A stretch of 40,358 bases of DNA from Eutrophocola sp964601805 (GTDB lineage Bacteria > Pseudomonadota > Gammaproteobacteria > Pseudomonadales > Pseudohongiellaceae). How positions within the stretch are numbered: position 1 is the first letter of the stretch; the number at the start of each line of letters is the position of its first letter. A program made the translations under genes and the position numbers. The stretch is taken from the NCBI GenBank assembly GCA_964601805.1, contig CAZROW010000023.1, positions 1-40,358 on the forward strand, read 5' to 3'. Below the pieces are notes generated by a model, which was not told where the DNA came from, made no database searches, and worked only from the letters and a program-made list of their open reading frames with translations. Below, one piece after another: positions 8,855 to 16,679 of the stretch.

Positions 8855-10075
8855 ATGCATAAGTTCAATTCTATCTACGCAATGGTCAAAGCAATGCGGC
8901 CGGAACAACCTGTTTACTGTCTCCGCCCCTCTGCCGTAACCATTGCCACACGCTGGTTCCAGGATAATTTTCCTGGCCGGGTTCTGTTCGCCGTCAAAAC
9001 CAATCCGGACTTTGTCCGCACTGTCCATGAGGCCGGACTGAACCACTTTGATGTCGCTTCTCTTGGCGAGATTGACCTTGTTCACCGCACCGCGCCTGGC
9101 GCCAGGATGTCTTTCATGCATCCGGTCAAAAGCCGCGAAGCCATTCGTCGTGCCTATTTTGAATACGGCATTCGCGATTTCTCCCTGGATTCCGAGGCTG
9201 AACTCGAAAAGATCCTGACCGAAACCGGTGCCGCAGACGACCTCAACCTGTTCGTGCGCATCAGCGTCTCAAACCGGCACAGTAATCATTCGCTGGCCGG
9301 CAAGTTCGGCATTGCCGGCAAAAAAGCCGCGAACCTGCTCTTCCGGGCCAGGCAGCATGCCGAGAAACTGGGCATCTGCTTTCATGCCGGCTCACAGCTG
9401 ATGAATCCCGATGCCTTTCGCATTGCCATGGCTGAAGCCAGCCAGCTGATCATCAAGTCCGGTGTCATTATCGACATCATGGATGTGGGCGGCGGTTTTC
9501 CGTCTGTCTATCCCGGACTGGTACCTCCCCCGCTGGAAGATTACCTGCAGGTCATTATTGACAGTTTCGAAACCTCCATGGTCAGCGAAACCTGTGAGCT
9601 GTGGTGTGAACCGGGTCGTGCCCTGGTCGCGGAAGGTGCATCCCTGATCGTGAAAGTGGAACTGCGCAAGGACAATGCCCTTTACCTGAATGACGGCACT
9701 TACGGCGGCCTGTTTGATGCCGGCCAGCCAGCCATGGTGTTCCCGGTGAGAAAAGTCAGCGCCTTTGAGGCCACCGGGCAGCAGGACGAATTCAGCTTTT
9801 ACGGCCCCACCTGTGACAGCATTGATTACATGGCTGGTCCGTTTACCCTGCCTGGTGATATTGATGAAGGTGATTACATCGAAGTGGATAACATGGGTGC
9901 CTACAGTGTCAGCATGCGCACCGGTTTTAATCATTTCAACAACTACGAGCAGGTGATTGTCGATACCATCCCTGAATTCTCCCTGTACCAGGGCAAAACC
10001 GGTCATGACCAGTTGCGTTATGACAGTGCCAGCCGCAGGCAGGGACAAGACATTGAACAAGGAGAACAAGCATGA
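8855..10075 (+). CDS. Fold-III PLP-dependent ornithine/lysine decarboxylase
   Basis: A 406-residue alanine-racemase-fold decarboxylase, the eukaryotic-ODC type, which makes putrescine or cadaverine in the cytoplasm. The PLP lysine is K48 (FAVKTN); HAGSQ (H177), the glycine loop GGGFP (212-216), EPGR (252-255) and the second-subunit motif GPTCDSID (C320, D321) are all present, so the enzyme looks active. The ATG at 8855 is chosen because AGGGTG lies about 9 bases upstream; a TTG at 8828 is possible but has no comparable site. Its stop overlaps the next start as ATGA. Ornithine versus lysine preference cannot be read from sequence; diaminopimelate decarboxylase is less likely given length and partner. 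Confidence 0.87.
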   Translation: MHKFNSIYAMVKAMRPEQPVYCLRPSAVTIATRWFQDNFPGRVLFAVKTNPDFVRTVHEAGLNHFDVASLGEIDLVHRTAPGARMSFMHPVKSREAIRRAYFEYGIRDFSLDSEAELEKILTETGAADDLNLFVRISVSNRHSNHSLAGKFGIAGKKAANLLFRARQHAEKLGICFHAGSQLMNPDAFRIAMAEASQLIIKSGVIIDIMDVGGGFPSVYPGLVPPPLEDYLQVIIDSFETSMVSETCELWCEPGRALVAEGASLIVKVELRKDNALYLNDGTYGGLFDAGQPAMVFPVRKVSAFEATGQQDEFSFYGPTCDSIDYMAGPFTLPGDIDEGDYIEVDNMGAYSVSMRTGFNHFNNYEQVIVDTIPEFSLYQGKTGHDQLRYDSASRRQGQDIEQGEQA

Positions 10076-11118
10076 CGCAGGCTAAACTCAACAGTGCCGA
10101 CGATTACCGGGCAGCCCTGCTGTCAAAGGAAGTCGAGCATGTAGACATCACCAGTTTTGATTCCCGCCCGATTATCGATTCCATGAGCAAGATGTCGTTC
10201 ACTTCACGTGACCTGGCACGGGCGGCAGACATCTACAACCAGATGCTGGCCGACAAGAACTGCTCAATCATCCTGACCATTGCCGGTTCCACCTCGGCCG
10301 GCGGCTGCATGAACCTGTACACCGACCTGGTGAAATACAACATGGTGGATGCCATTGTCGCCACGGGTGCCACCATTATCGACATGGATTTCTTTGAAGC
10401 CATGGGCTTCAAGCATTACCAGGGCTCCGCTGACCTGGATGACCGCCAGTTGCGCGACCTGTACATCGATCGCATCTATGACACGCTGATCGATGAACAT
10501 GAACTGCAGGCTGTTGACCACACCATTGCCGAGATTGCCGACTCCCTGCCGGCCAAACCCTATTCCTCCCGTGAATTCATTCGGGAGATGGGCCGCTGGT
10601 GTGAAACCAACGGCAAGAAGCACAACTCCCTGATTGAAACAGCCTACAAGCATGATGTGCCCATCTTTTGCCCGGCCTTTACCGATTCCAGCGCCGGCTT
10701 CGGCCTGGTGGTACACCAGGATCGCAATCCTGACAGTCACCTGACCCTGGATTCGATTCGTGACTTCCGTGAACTGACCGACATCAAGATCAAGGCCGGC
10801 ACCACCGGCGTGATGATGATCGGCGGTGGCGTGCCCAAGAACTTCACGCAGGACACCGTGGTGTGTGCCGAGATTCTTGGCAAGGAAGTAGACATGCACA
10901 AATACGCGATCCAGATCACGGTGGCCGATGCCCGCGATGGCGCCTGCTCCAGCTCTACCCTGAAAGAAGCCTGCAGCTGGGGCAAGGTGGATATAGCCAG
11001 CGAGCAGATGGTGTTTGCCGAAGCTGGCAGCGTGCTGCCCCTGCTGGCCAGCGATGCCTGGCATCGTGGTGCCTGGAAAGAGCGCGAAGCACGCAAGTTC
11101 TCCACGCTGTTCAAATAG
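10072..11118 (+). CDS. Deoxyhypusine synthase-like enzyme (probable polyamine synthase)
   Basis: A 348-residue member of the deoxyhypusine synthase family. The catalytic lysine motif SWGK is present (K305), as are GSTSAGG (72-78), FTDSSAGFG (203-211) and GGGVP (251-255). The position of the spermidine-binding His288 in human DHS appears to be N257/F258, based on a remembered alignment. Bacteria lack eIF5A, so hypusination is not expected; bacterial DHS homologues have been linked to polyamine products such as homospermidine. Translational coupling (ATGA) to a diamine-producing decarboxylase strongly suggests the pair makes a polyamine: the decarboxylase gives a diamine, and this enzyme transfers an aminobutyl group by an NAD-dependent mechanism. 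The exact product is inference. Confidence 0.85.
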   Translation: MTQAKLNSADDYRAALLSKEVEHVDITSFDSRPIIDSMSKMSFTSRDLARAADIYNQMLADKNCSIILTIAGSTSAGGCMNLYTDLVKYNMVDAIVATGATIIDMDFFEAMGFKHYQGSADLDDRQLRDLYIDRIYDTLIDEHELQAVDHTIAEIADSLPAKPYSSREFIREMGRWCETNGKKHNSLIETAYKHDVPIFCPAFTDSSAGFGLVVHQDRNPDSHLTLDSIRDFRELTDIKIKAGTTGVMMIGGGVPKNFTQDTVVCAEILGKEVDMHKYAIQITVADARDGACSSSTLKEACSWGKVDIASEQMVFAEAGSVLPLLASDAWHRGAWKEREARKFSTLFK

Positions 11119-11230
11119 CCTTTCTGGCAAATCCTCGATAACCCCGCCTGATGCAGTCGTTGGCCCGGTGCCTTCGACTGTACGGGAATTATCCTGCAGA
11201 CTACCCCTGCCAAATAATGATAGTTATTAG

Positions 11231-11265
11231 ATAATTATATTTTTATTAAATAATTATATTTCTAT
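11231..11265. repeat. AT-rich direct repeat in intergenic region
   Basis: ATAATTATATTTTTAT (11231-11246) recurs with one mismatch at 11250-11265, a 19-bp period. It sits in the 288-bp gap (11119-11406) between the ends of the convergent polyamine operon and the bestrophin-like gene. I see no gene and no clear intrinsic terminator in that gap. Confidence 0.5.
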
Positions 11266-11406
11266 CAATAATCAGGTTTAAGTGACAAAAGCAGGATATG
11301 GCTTACCACAAACAGGCTGAAATCACCCTGGAAACCCACTTTATAGTAAACACTTACTTTGAATTTAAATCCTTTTTATTCAATACCTTGGAGAGATAGC
11401 GAGGGT

Positions 11407-12198
11407 TTATGACTGTGATGGAGCCTCTGCCGCTTCAGGTTTATTGGCAACAGGGGATTCTGATTCACGAAACTGGAATTCCACCAGCTTGATATCGTCC
11501 AGACCCATCTGGTCGAATGGATCTTCGATATGTTCCTGCAGGTTATACAGAGACATAAGGATGAAACCATGCAATACGCTCAACACGTAGATGAGCCAGA
11601 CGGGATGGGATGACAGGTTGTAAACCAGTGTGGGTGTAAAAATAAAAGGAAGGATGTAGATAAATACCAGGCAATACGCGCGCAGGCTGACCGGGGTGCC
11701 GTGAATCTTGATGCCATTGAGGTTTTCTACCGCCTCCTGGATATCCTGGACCAGGCGAATGAGTTTCAGGGAAGTATTGTTTGAAATGGAGTTACGGTTG
11801 GTGTCGACAAAGACATAAATATTCCGGATTTGCTCGCGTACCTGGCTGATTTTGTCGTTGTTCCTGTGTTTCAGTCCCTGGATAAAGGTCTGGGACAAGC
11901 CATTCATCATCTCGTGAACCTGAAGCTTTTCCTCGCGGGTCAACTTGTTGCTGTTCTCAAGGCTGAAATAAAAGGCACTGATTGATGCCTTGAGCGTGCT
12001 GAGCAGCTTGATCGCGTTCTGTCGACGACGAAAAGCTTCACGAATGGTAAACACCAGTGGAAAAATGATGGCAATGCTGAAAATGATCAGGTCAACGTTA
12101 TAACTGATACCCAGCCTCAGGCAGATCCAGGTCACTGCTATGCAAGGCAGGGTTATCATGAGGCTTCGATGATCAACTATGTCCAGGTATTTATGCAT
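11407..12198 (-). CDS. Bestrophin-like membrane protein
   Basis: A 263-residue protein with hydrophobic segments near 14-50 and paired ones near 180-225, and a charged helical middle. The C-terminal region contains EHIEDPFDQMGLDDI, matching the conserved bestrophin pattern (an acidic ExPFGxDxxDl-type motif after the last membrane helices). Bestrophin homologues form homopentameric anion or cation channels in the inner membrane. It is smaller and divergent in the N-terminal half, so a related but distinct channel is possible. ATG at 12198 is preferred; the frame extends to a TTG at 12264 without a ribosome site. The gene is monocistronic and flanked by AT-rich spacers. Confidence 0.65.
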   Translation of the reverse strand: MHKYLDIVDHRSLMITLPCIAVTWICLRLGISYNVDLIIFSIAIIFPLVFTIREAFRRRQNAIKLLSTLKASISAFYFSLENSNKLTREEKLQVHEMMNGLSQTFIQGLKHRNNDKISQVREQIRNIYVFVDTNRNSISNNTSLKLIRLVQDIQEAVENLNGIKIHGTPVSLRAYCLVFIYILPFIFTPTLVYNLSSHPVWLIYVLSVLHGFILMSLYNLQEHIEDPFDQMGLDDIKLVEFQFRESESPVANKPEAAEAPSQS

Positions 12199-12387
12199 AA
12201 TATTTTTCTTATAGTGCGTTGAATTTAGCTGAACCCGGTTATAGTAATCCGCACTCAAAAACAAGTAAATTATTGTTTTTGAATACTATTTTCCCACAAT
12301 CCATCATTGCAGGGTGTTATTGAGCCGTTATTGCCCCGGAGTTACACTGTTTAAACCCAAATACGAGTTATCAGGGACCAGGCCTCT

Positions 12388-13452
12388 ATGAGCACACTTC
12401 TCCTGTCGCGATTCGATCGTTTCCTGGTCACTATAATACTTTCCGGCTTCCTGACCTGCCCGACAGTACTGCTGGGTGCCGAACCTGACCCGCTGTTCCT
12501 TGAACAGGACATTCTCGATATTACCCTCCATGGCCCGTTTACCTCGATCAACCGGGAGCGTGACAAGGAAAAAGAATATGAAGATGGCTTGCTTACCTAC
12601 ATGCATAACGGTGAACAGATATCGCTGGAGGCGAAATATGAAGTCAGGGGAAATTTTCGACTGCGCAAGGATATCTGCAATTATGCGCAGCTATGGGTCG
12701 ATCTCGACAAGGATGATGTTGCCGGCACCCTGTTTGAAAACCAGAACCGCATCAAGCTGGTTGTCCAGTGCAAGTCAGGCGACCGTTATGCACGCTATGT
12801 CGCCAGGGAAGACCAGGCATACCGCCTGTTTAACACGTTGACTGACCTGAGTTTCCGGTCTCGCCTGCTGAACGTGACCTTCCATGACACTGAACGCGAC
12901 CGTGACAGGACATCCCTGGGCATTTTCATTGAACACAAGGACAGGCTGGCTGCCAGGAACGGCTTGGATAACGTGGACCTGAACAAGATTCCCCTGGACC
13001 AACTGGATCCTGCCAGAGGCAACCTCGTGGACATGTTCATGTTTATGGTTGCCAATACAGATTATTCGCTTATCTCCGCCCCCGAGGATGAATGCTGCCA
13101 CAACGCCAAACTGTTTCAGCAAACCGGCGTAAATCGCTATTTTCCTGCTCCCTATGATTTTGATTCATCAGGATACGTCGATGCCTCCTATGCACAAACA
13201 GCACCGCAATTGCGGCTACGCAGTGTGACGCAGCGCCTGTAGCGAGGTTTTTGTGTACCGCAAGCTGTACTGGAAACCACCCTGGCGTCTTTTCGTGCCA
13301 ACCGCGCGCAAATCATGACCATCGCCGGTGACACCACGCACGTCAGGGAAAAAGATGCGGAAGATTCGTTGGAATACCTGGAAGAGTTTTTCGCCATTAT
13401 TGATGATCCTGAGGAACTGGAAGATGAGATCCTCGAGGACTGCCGGGGGTAA
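12388..13452 (+). pseudogene. Exported CotH-kinase-like protein interrupted by an in-frame amber codon
   Basis: Residues 1-284 read from ATG 12388 to TAG at 13240-13242. The same frame then stays open for 69 more codons to TAA at 13450-13452, and the next gene starts 3 bp after that second stop. The downstream part is coding-like (RGFCVPQAVLETTLASFRAN, then an acidic tail). A signal peptide covers about 1-30. The centre carries NTDYSLI, CCHNAKLF and PYDFDSSGYVD, which resemble the Asn/Asp catalytic motifs of CotH-like atypical kinases; that family link is by motif only. One base change (TAC or TAT, or CAG, to TAG) explains the interruption. A sequencing error or amber readthrough cannot be excluded, and the 284-residue form might still be made. 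Confidence 0.6.
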
Positions 13453-13455
13453 GTC

Positions 13456-14655
13456 ATGAGCCTTTCCAGCATTAACAAAACCATCGCACGACAGCTTCTT
13501 GTCGTCGGCTTGCTGATCACATGCCAGTGGTCACTGGCGGCCCAGTCCATCCAGGATGAATGGGACGACGTGGAAAGACTGGTGGTGGTAGGGGACATCC
13601 ATGGCGACTATGACAACTTCATCAAGGTGTTGCGTGAGGCCGGCATCATCAATCGACGCGGCAACTGGATAGGGGATGAAACCCACCTCGTCCAGGTGGG
13701 AGATATTCCCGACCGCGGCCCGGATACCACGAAGATCATCAATCACCTGCAAAAACTGGAACGCCAGGCACTTCGCGATGGCGGGTATGTGCATGTACTG
13801 ATCGGCAACCACGAATTCATGAATGTGACTGGCGATCTGCGTTATGTGCATCCCGGTGAATATGAATCCCTGACCACGAGAAACTCAAAGCGCCTGCAGG
13901 ATGCCTATTACCGGCAAACCGTACAGGCGATCGAGGCCCAGAATGAAAATCGCGAAGAACCTGTCATTATCGATGATGCCTTTCGCGAAAAATGGTACGC
14001 AGAGTTTCCCCCGGGTTACGTGGAGCATCGCCTTGCCTGGCAGGCTGGCGGTGATTTCAATGACTGGGTCAGCAATCACAACAGTATCATTCGCATCAAT
14101 GACATGTTGTTCATGCATGCTGGACTGGGCCCGGACATGCTCGACAAGTCACTGACTGAGATCAACGACAGGATTCGAGCGGAGATTCTTGGCGCATATG
14201 ATATGGATGACAGCCTGGGCGATTCCCAGACCGGCCCCTTGTGGTATCGCGGGCTGGCCACGAATCCGGAAACCAGTGAAAGCGAACACGTCAGGAACTT
14301 GCTGGACACTTACAAGGTAAAAACCGTTATCGTGGGACACACTCCCAACCTGGGTATTATCACGCCCCGCTTTGGCGGCAGTGTCATCATCACCGATACC
14401 GGAATTTCAGCGTACTATGGCGGTCAGCTGGCCAGTATGCTGGTAGAAAACGGAGAGCGGTTTGCCCTGCAGGACGGGGAAAAAATTTCCCTGCCCAATG
14501 TTGGTGAAAACCTGATTCCCTACTTCCAGGCCATGGCCCAGCGGCAACCTGACAACCAGCGCCTGGAACAATGGCTGGCTGACCTGATCAATCCACCCGT
14601 TGAAGAACCAACTCCGGCGCTTTCGGAAGAGACAACGGTTGAAGCTGCAGAGTGA
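13456..14655 (+). CDS. Exported calcineurin-like metallophosphatase (Shewanella-like phosphatase type)
   Basis: A 399-residue PPP-superfamily enzyme with a signal peptide (about 1-30, ending SLAAQ). The two-metal motifs are all present: GDIHG (D47, H49), GDIPDRG (D83, R87) and GNHE (N118-E120), with later histidines in FMHAGLG and VGHTPN. This arrangement matches Shewanella-like protein phosphatases, which dephosphorylate proteins or small phosphoesters. The low-complexity acidic tail (after about 375) is not part of the fold. A G-rich ribosome site overlaps the end of the preceding reading frame, so it is co-transcribed with the CotH-like gene. A kinase-like/phosphatase pair exported together is suggestive but unproven. 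Confidence 0.85.
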   Translation: MSLSSINKTIARQLLVVGLLITCQWSLAAQSIQDEWDDVERLVVVGDIHGDYDNFIKVLREAGIINRRGNWIGDETHLVQVGDIPDRGPDTTKIINHLQKLERQALRDGGYVHVLIGNHEFMNVTGDLRYVHPGEYESLTTRNSKRLQDAYYRQTVQAIEAQNENREEPVIIDDAFREKWYAEFPPGYVEHRLAWQAGGDFNDWVSNHNSIIRINDMLFMHAGLGPDMLDKSLTEINDRIRAEILGAYDMDDSLGDSQTGPLWYRGLATNPETSESEHVRNLLDTYKVKTVIVGHTPNLGIITPRFGGSVIITDTGISAYYGGQLASMLVENGERFALQDGEKISLPNVGENLIPYFQAMAQRQPDNQRLEQWLADLINPPVEEPTPALSEETTVEAAE

Positions 14656-14706
14656 GCAGAATTAGAGAGTGAACAGATGAATGGCATGGGCGAAAAGCCT
14701 GAATGC

Positions 14707-15513
14707 CTACTCGGCAATAACCTGCTCTATCCACTCCAGGTGGGACGAAATACGCTCGTATAACTGGATGGTGCCATACAGTCCCTGCACCGGCGGCGAT
14801 TCCCCTTCTTCCAGCTCACCCAGGGCAATGCCCATCAATACCGGGCCCTGCTCGGTTTCCAGCAAGGCGGGACCACCACTGTCACCCAGGCTGGGAATCC
14901 CTTCCAGGTCCAGGGCCTGGTTGCCTGATTCGCGGGGGTCATCAAACTGGAAGCTTAGCCATTGCCCGGCTTCATGAACACGGTTACGGGCGCGGCGGAA
15001 CTTGCCATCGTTGTATTGCAATCCCAGGGTGCCGATACCGGTGAATCCCCAACCCAGCAGGGAAACTTCCTGGCTGGATTCATTGGCCTCCCGGTTGAGC
15101 TGTACCGGTATGACATTGTCCACGTCGCGATCCAGGCGGATCAGGGCCAGGTCGACACTGTGCATCTGGTCAGCGGTATCGTTAAGCGGATGAATCACCA
15201 GGCGGGCTACCTCGTACTGCTTGCCGGCGATGGATAGTGAAAATGATTCCTGCTGTTCCAGTGTCCGCAGCATCGGTGTCTGCCGTGCACAATGGGCAGC
15301 CGTGATGGCCCAGTGCGGACTGATCAATGTGGCCATGCAAATCTTGTTGCCAAAGCCCTGGTGCAGGAAAAACAGCTGCGGGTAACTGGACTCGTCCACC
15401 CGGTAGCGGGAATCTGCCTTGTCGTGGCGAATAATGATGGCCTGGCTGCTACTGGCAATGGCTGCCAGCAGAAGTATCAGGGCAAATCGGGCCAGGGAAG
15501 AAGGTTTTCGCAT
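14707..15513 (-). CDS. Secreted trypsin-like serine protease
   Basis: A 268-residue S1-family protease. A signal peptide covers about 1-24. The catalytic triad is intact: H74 (TAAHC), D121 (VDLALIRLD) and S212 (GDSGGPAL). GWGFTG (155-160) and a final helix (EWIEQVIAE) are also typical. The ATG at 15513 is chosen because it places the signal peptide at the N-terminus and falls 16 bp after the upstream gene ends. The short mature N-terminus suggests little or no propeptide. It is likely co-transcribed with the small membrane protein at 15530-15778. Confidence 0.85.
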   Translation of the reverse strand: MRKPSSLARFALILLLAAIASSSQAIIIRHDKADSRYRVDESSYPQLFFLHQGFGNKICMATLISPHWAITAAHCARQTPMLRTLEQQESFSLSIAGKQYEVARLVIHPLNDTADQMHSVDLALIRLDRDVDNVIPVQLNREANESSQEVSLLGWGFTGIGTLGLQYNDGKFRRARNRVHEAGQWLSFQFDDPRESGNQALDLEGIPSLGDSGGPALLETEQGPVLMGIALGELEEGESPPVQGLYGTIQLYERISSHLEWIEQVIAE

Positions 15514-15529
15514 GGGATTGGGCGGCTGC

Positions 15530-15778
15530 TCAGCCTTGGTCCTTGCCATCGCTGGTGTCGCCATCAGTACTATTCCTGATACCGGGTTTGCTGCCGGTTT
15601 CTTCCTGTATGCGTGACAGGCCAATATTCGGCTTGTACTTGTTATCCGCCGACTCCTTGATGACCCGGTAAGTCCGGTACACGAAATACAAAATACCAAT
15701 AACAACGAATACGAGGATACCGACTATCATCCACTGGTCCTGCGTCATTTCGCCGGGATTCATGAGTGCTTCAAGCAT
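15530..15778 (-). CDS. Small single-span membrane protein
   Basis: An 82-residue protein with one hydrophobic helix at about 17-34 (MIVGILVFVVIGILYFVYR), a short acidic N-terminus and a charged, disordered tail. A strong GGAGG ribosome site lies 6-7 bases before the ATG, so it is expressed. It precedes the secreted protease gene by 16 bp in the same direction. No family recognised; a partner or anchor role for the protease is possible only by proximity. Confidence 0.65.
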   Translation of the reverse strand: MLEALMNPGEMTQDQWMIVGILVFVVIGILYFVYRTYRVIKESADNKYKPNIGLSRIQEETGSKPGIRNSTDGDTSDGKDQG

Positions 15779-15909
15779 GGGTTTTCCTCCAAAAAGCCCC
15801 GATTATGAAGAAACGGTAATGTGATTGCCACTCGGCACAGGACAAACGCGCTGGAGGGAAGAGCAAAGCGATATCCGTTACTTAAGACAGCGTCTTCCCG
15901 TAATCAGAA

Positions 15910-16527
15910 TCAAAGCCCCCTGCTGTCCTGCTGGTTGATGGAGCGAATATACAGCTCAATCTGCTCGAGCCGGTCAAAGGGATCAGACAACTCCAGCAGC
16001 GCCTGCTTGTCGCGATTGGCAATGGGCAACAGCTCACTCAGACGCCAGGCAATTTCACGCAGGTTGTCGAAACTGATATTAAGCTTGAGCTCCTCAATGG
16101 CCGGGTGTTTCGAAAGCCCCTGTAGCAAATCCACGTACTCCTGGAACTGCTCACCCACATCGACCTGCTCGGAGTCCACTGAATCAAAGTCCCGGAACAC
16201 CACCTCGGCCTTGCACAGGTCATTGTCCTCACGCCAGGATTCTATGATCTTGAAGGTAGTCTGTCCTTCCACCGTGATTCCCAGCAGTCCGTTGGGCAAC
16301 TGGTTCCAGTCAACCACGTGGCAAAACGTGCCAATGCGGTGAATATCCAGCTTCTGCCCCGGACGCGCCACTTCACTGCCCGTTTCAATCAACACCACCC
16401 CGAAACCGCTCTGATCTTTCAGGCACTGGCGGATCATATCCACGTAACGTGACTCAAAAATCTGCAAGGAAATTCGCCCCTTGGGAAACAGGATCGAATT
16501 CAGCGGAAAGAGCGGAATTGTTTCCAA
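15910..16527 (-). CDS. Lon N-terminal (substrate-binding) domain protein
   Basis: A 205-residue stand-alone LON N-domain protein. The N-terminus (IPLFPLNSILFPKGRISLQIFESRYVDMI) and GFGVVLI, then IGTFCHVVDW and GLLGITVEG, follow the PUA-like beta fold of the Lon protease N-domain, with a helical bundle from about 120 onward. There is no ATPase or protease domain. Such proteins are widespread in proteobacteria and their role is not established. It lies downstream of mpl on the same strand, separated by the large hairpin at 16578-16678, which may uncouple the two transcriptionally. Confidence 0.85.
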   Translation of the reverse strand: METIPLFPLNSILFPKGRISLQIFESRYVDMIRQCLKDQSGFGVVLIETGSEVARPGQKLDIHRIGTFCHVVDWNQLPNGLLGITVEGQTTFKIIESWREDNDLCKAEVVFRDFDSVDSEQVDVGEQFQEYVDLLQGLSKHPAIEELKLNISFDNLREIAWRLSELLPIANRDKQALLELSDPFDRLEQIELYIRSINQQDSRGL

Positions 16528-16577
16528 TCTAAAAAACTCCTACAACTACGTATGTCAGTAATGCATTCTTAATAGTG

Positions 16578-16678
16578 TCGAAAAAGGGAAAAAAGGAACA
16601 AGGGAAAAAGGGCGAAATCTTTCCGGCTCACCTGAATCCTTACCCCTTTTTCCCTTGTTCCCTTTTTCCTTTATTCGA
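16578..16678. repeat. 35-bp near-perfect inverted repeat built of heptamer-like units
   Basis: The arms 16578-16612 and 16644-16678 match as inverted repeats with 3 mismatches out of 35, separated by a 31-base loop. The arms consist of AAGGGAA/AAGGAAC-type units like those bounding the composite elements at 20.4, 21.5 and 24.1 kb. The loop read on the minus strand contains TTCAGGTG, also found just inside the left arms of those elements. It starts 1-2 bases after the mpl stop codon and could act as its transcription terminator. Confidence 0.75.
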
Positions 16679-16679
16679 T

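Noticed and set aside
12199..12264. N-terminal extension of the bestrophin-like gene from a TTG
   Set aside because: No ribosome site and a polar, unconserved-looking extension before the first membrane helix.
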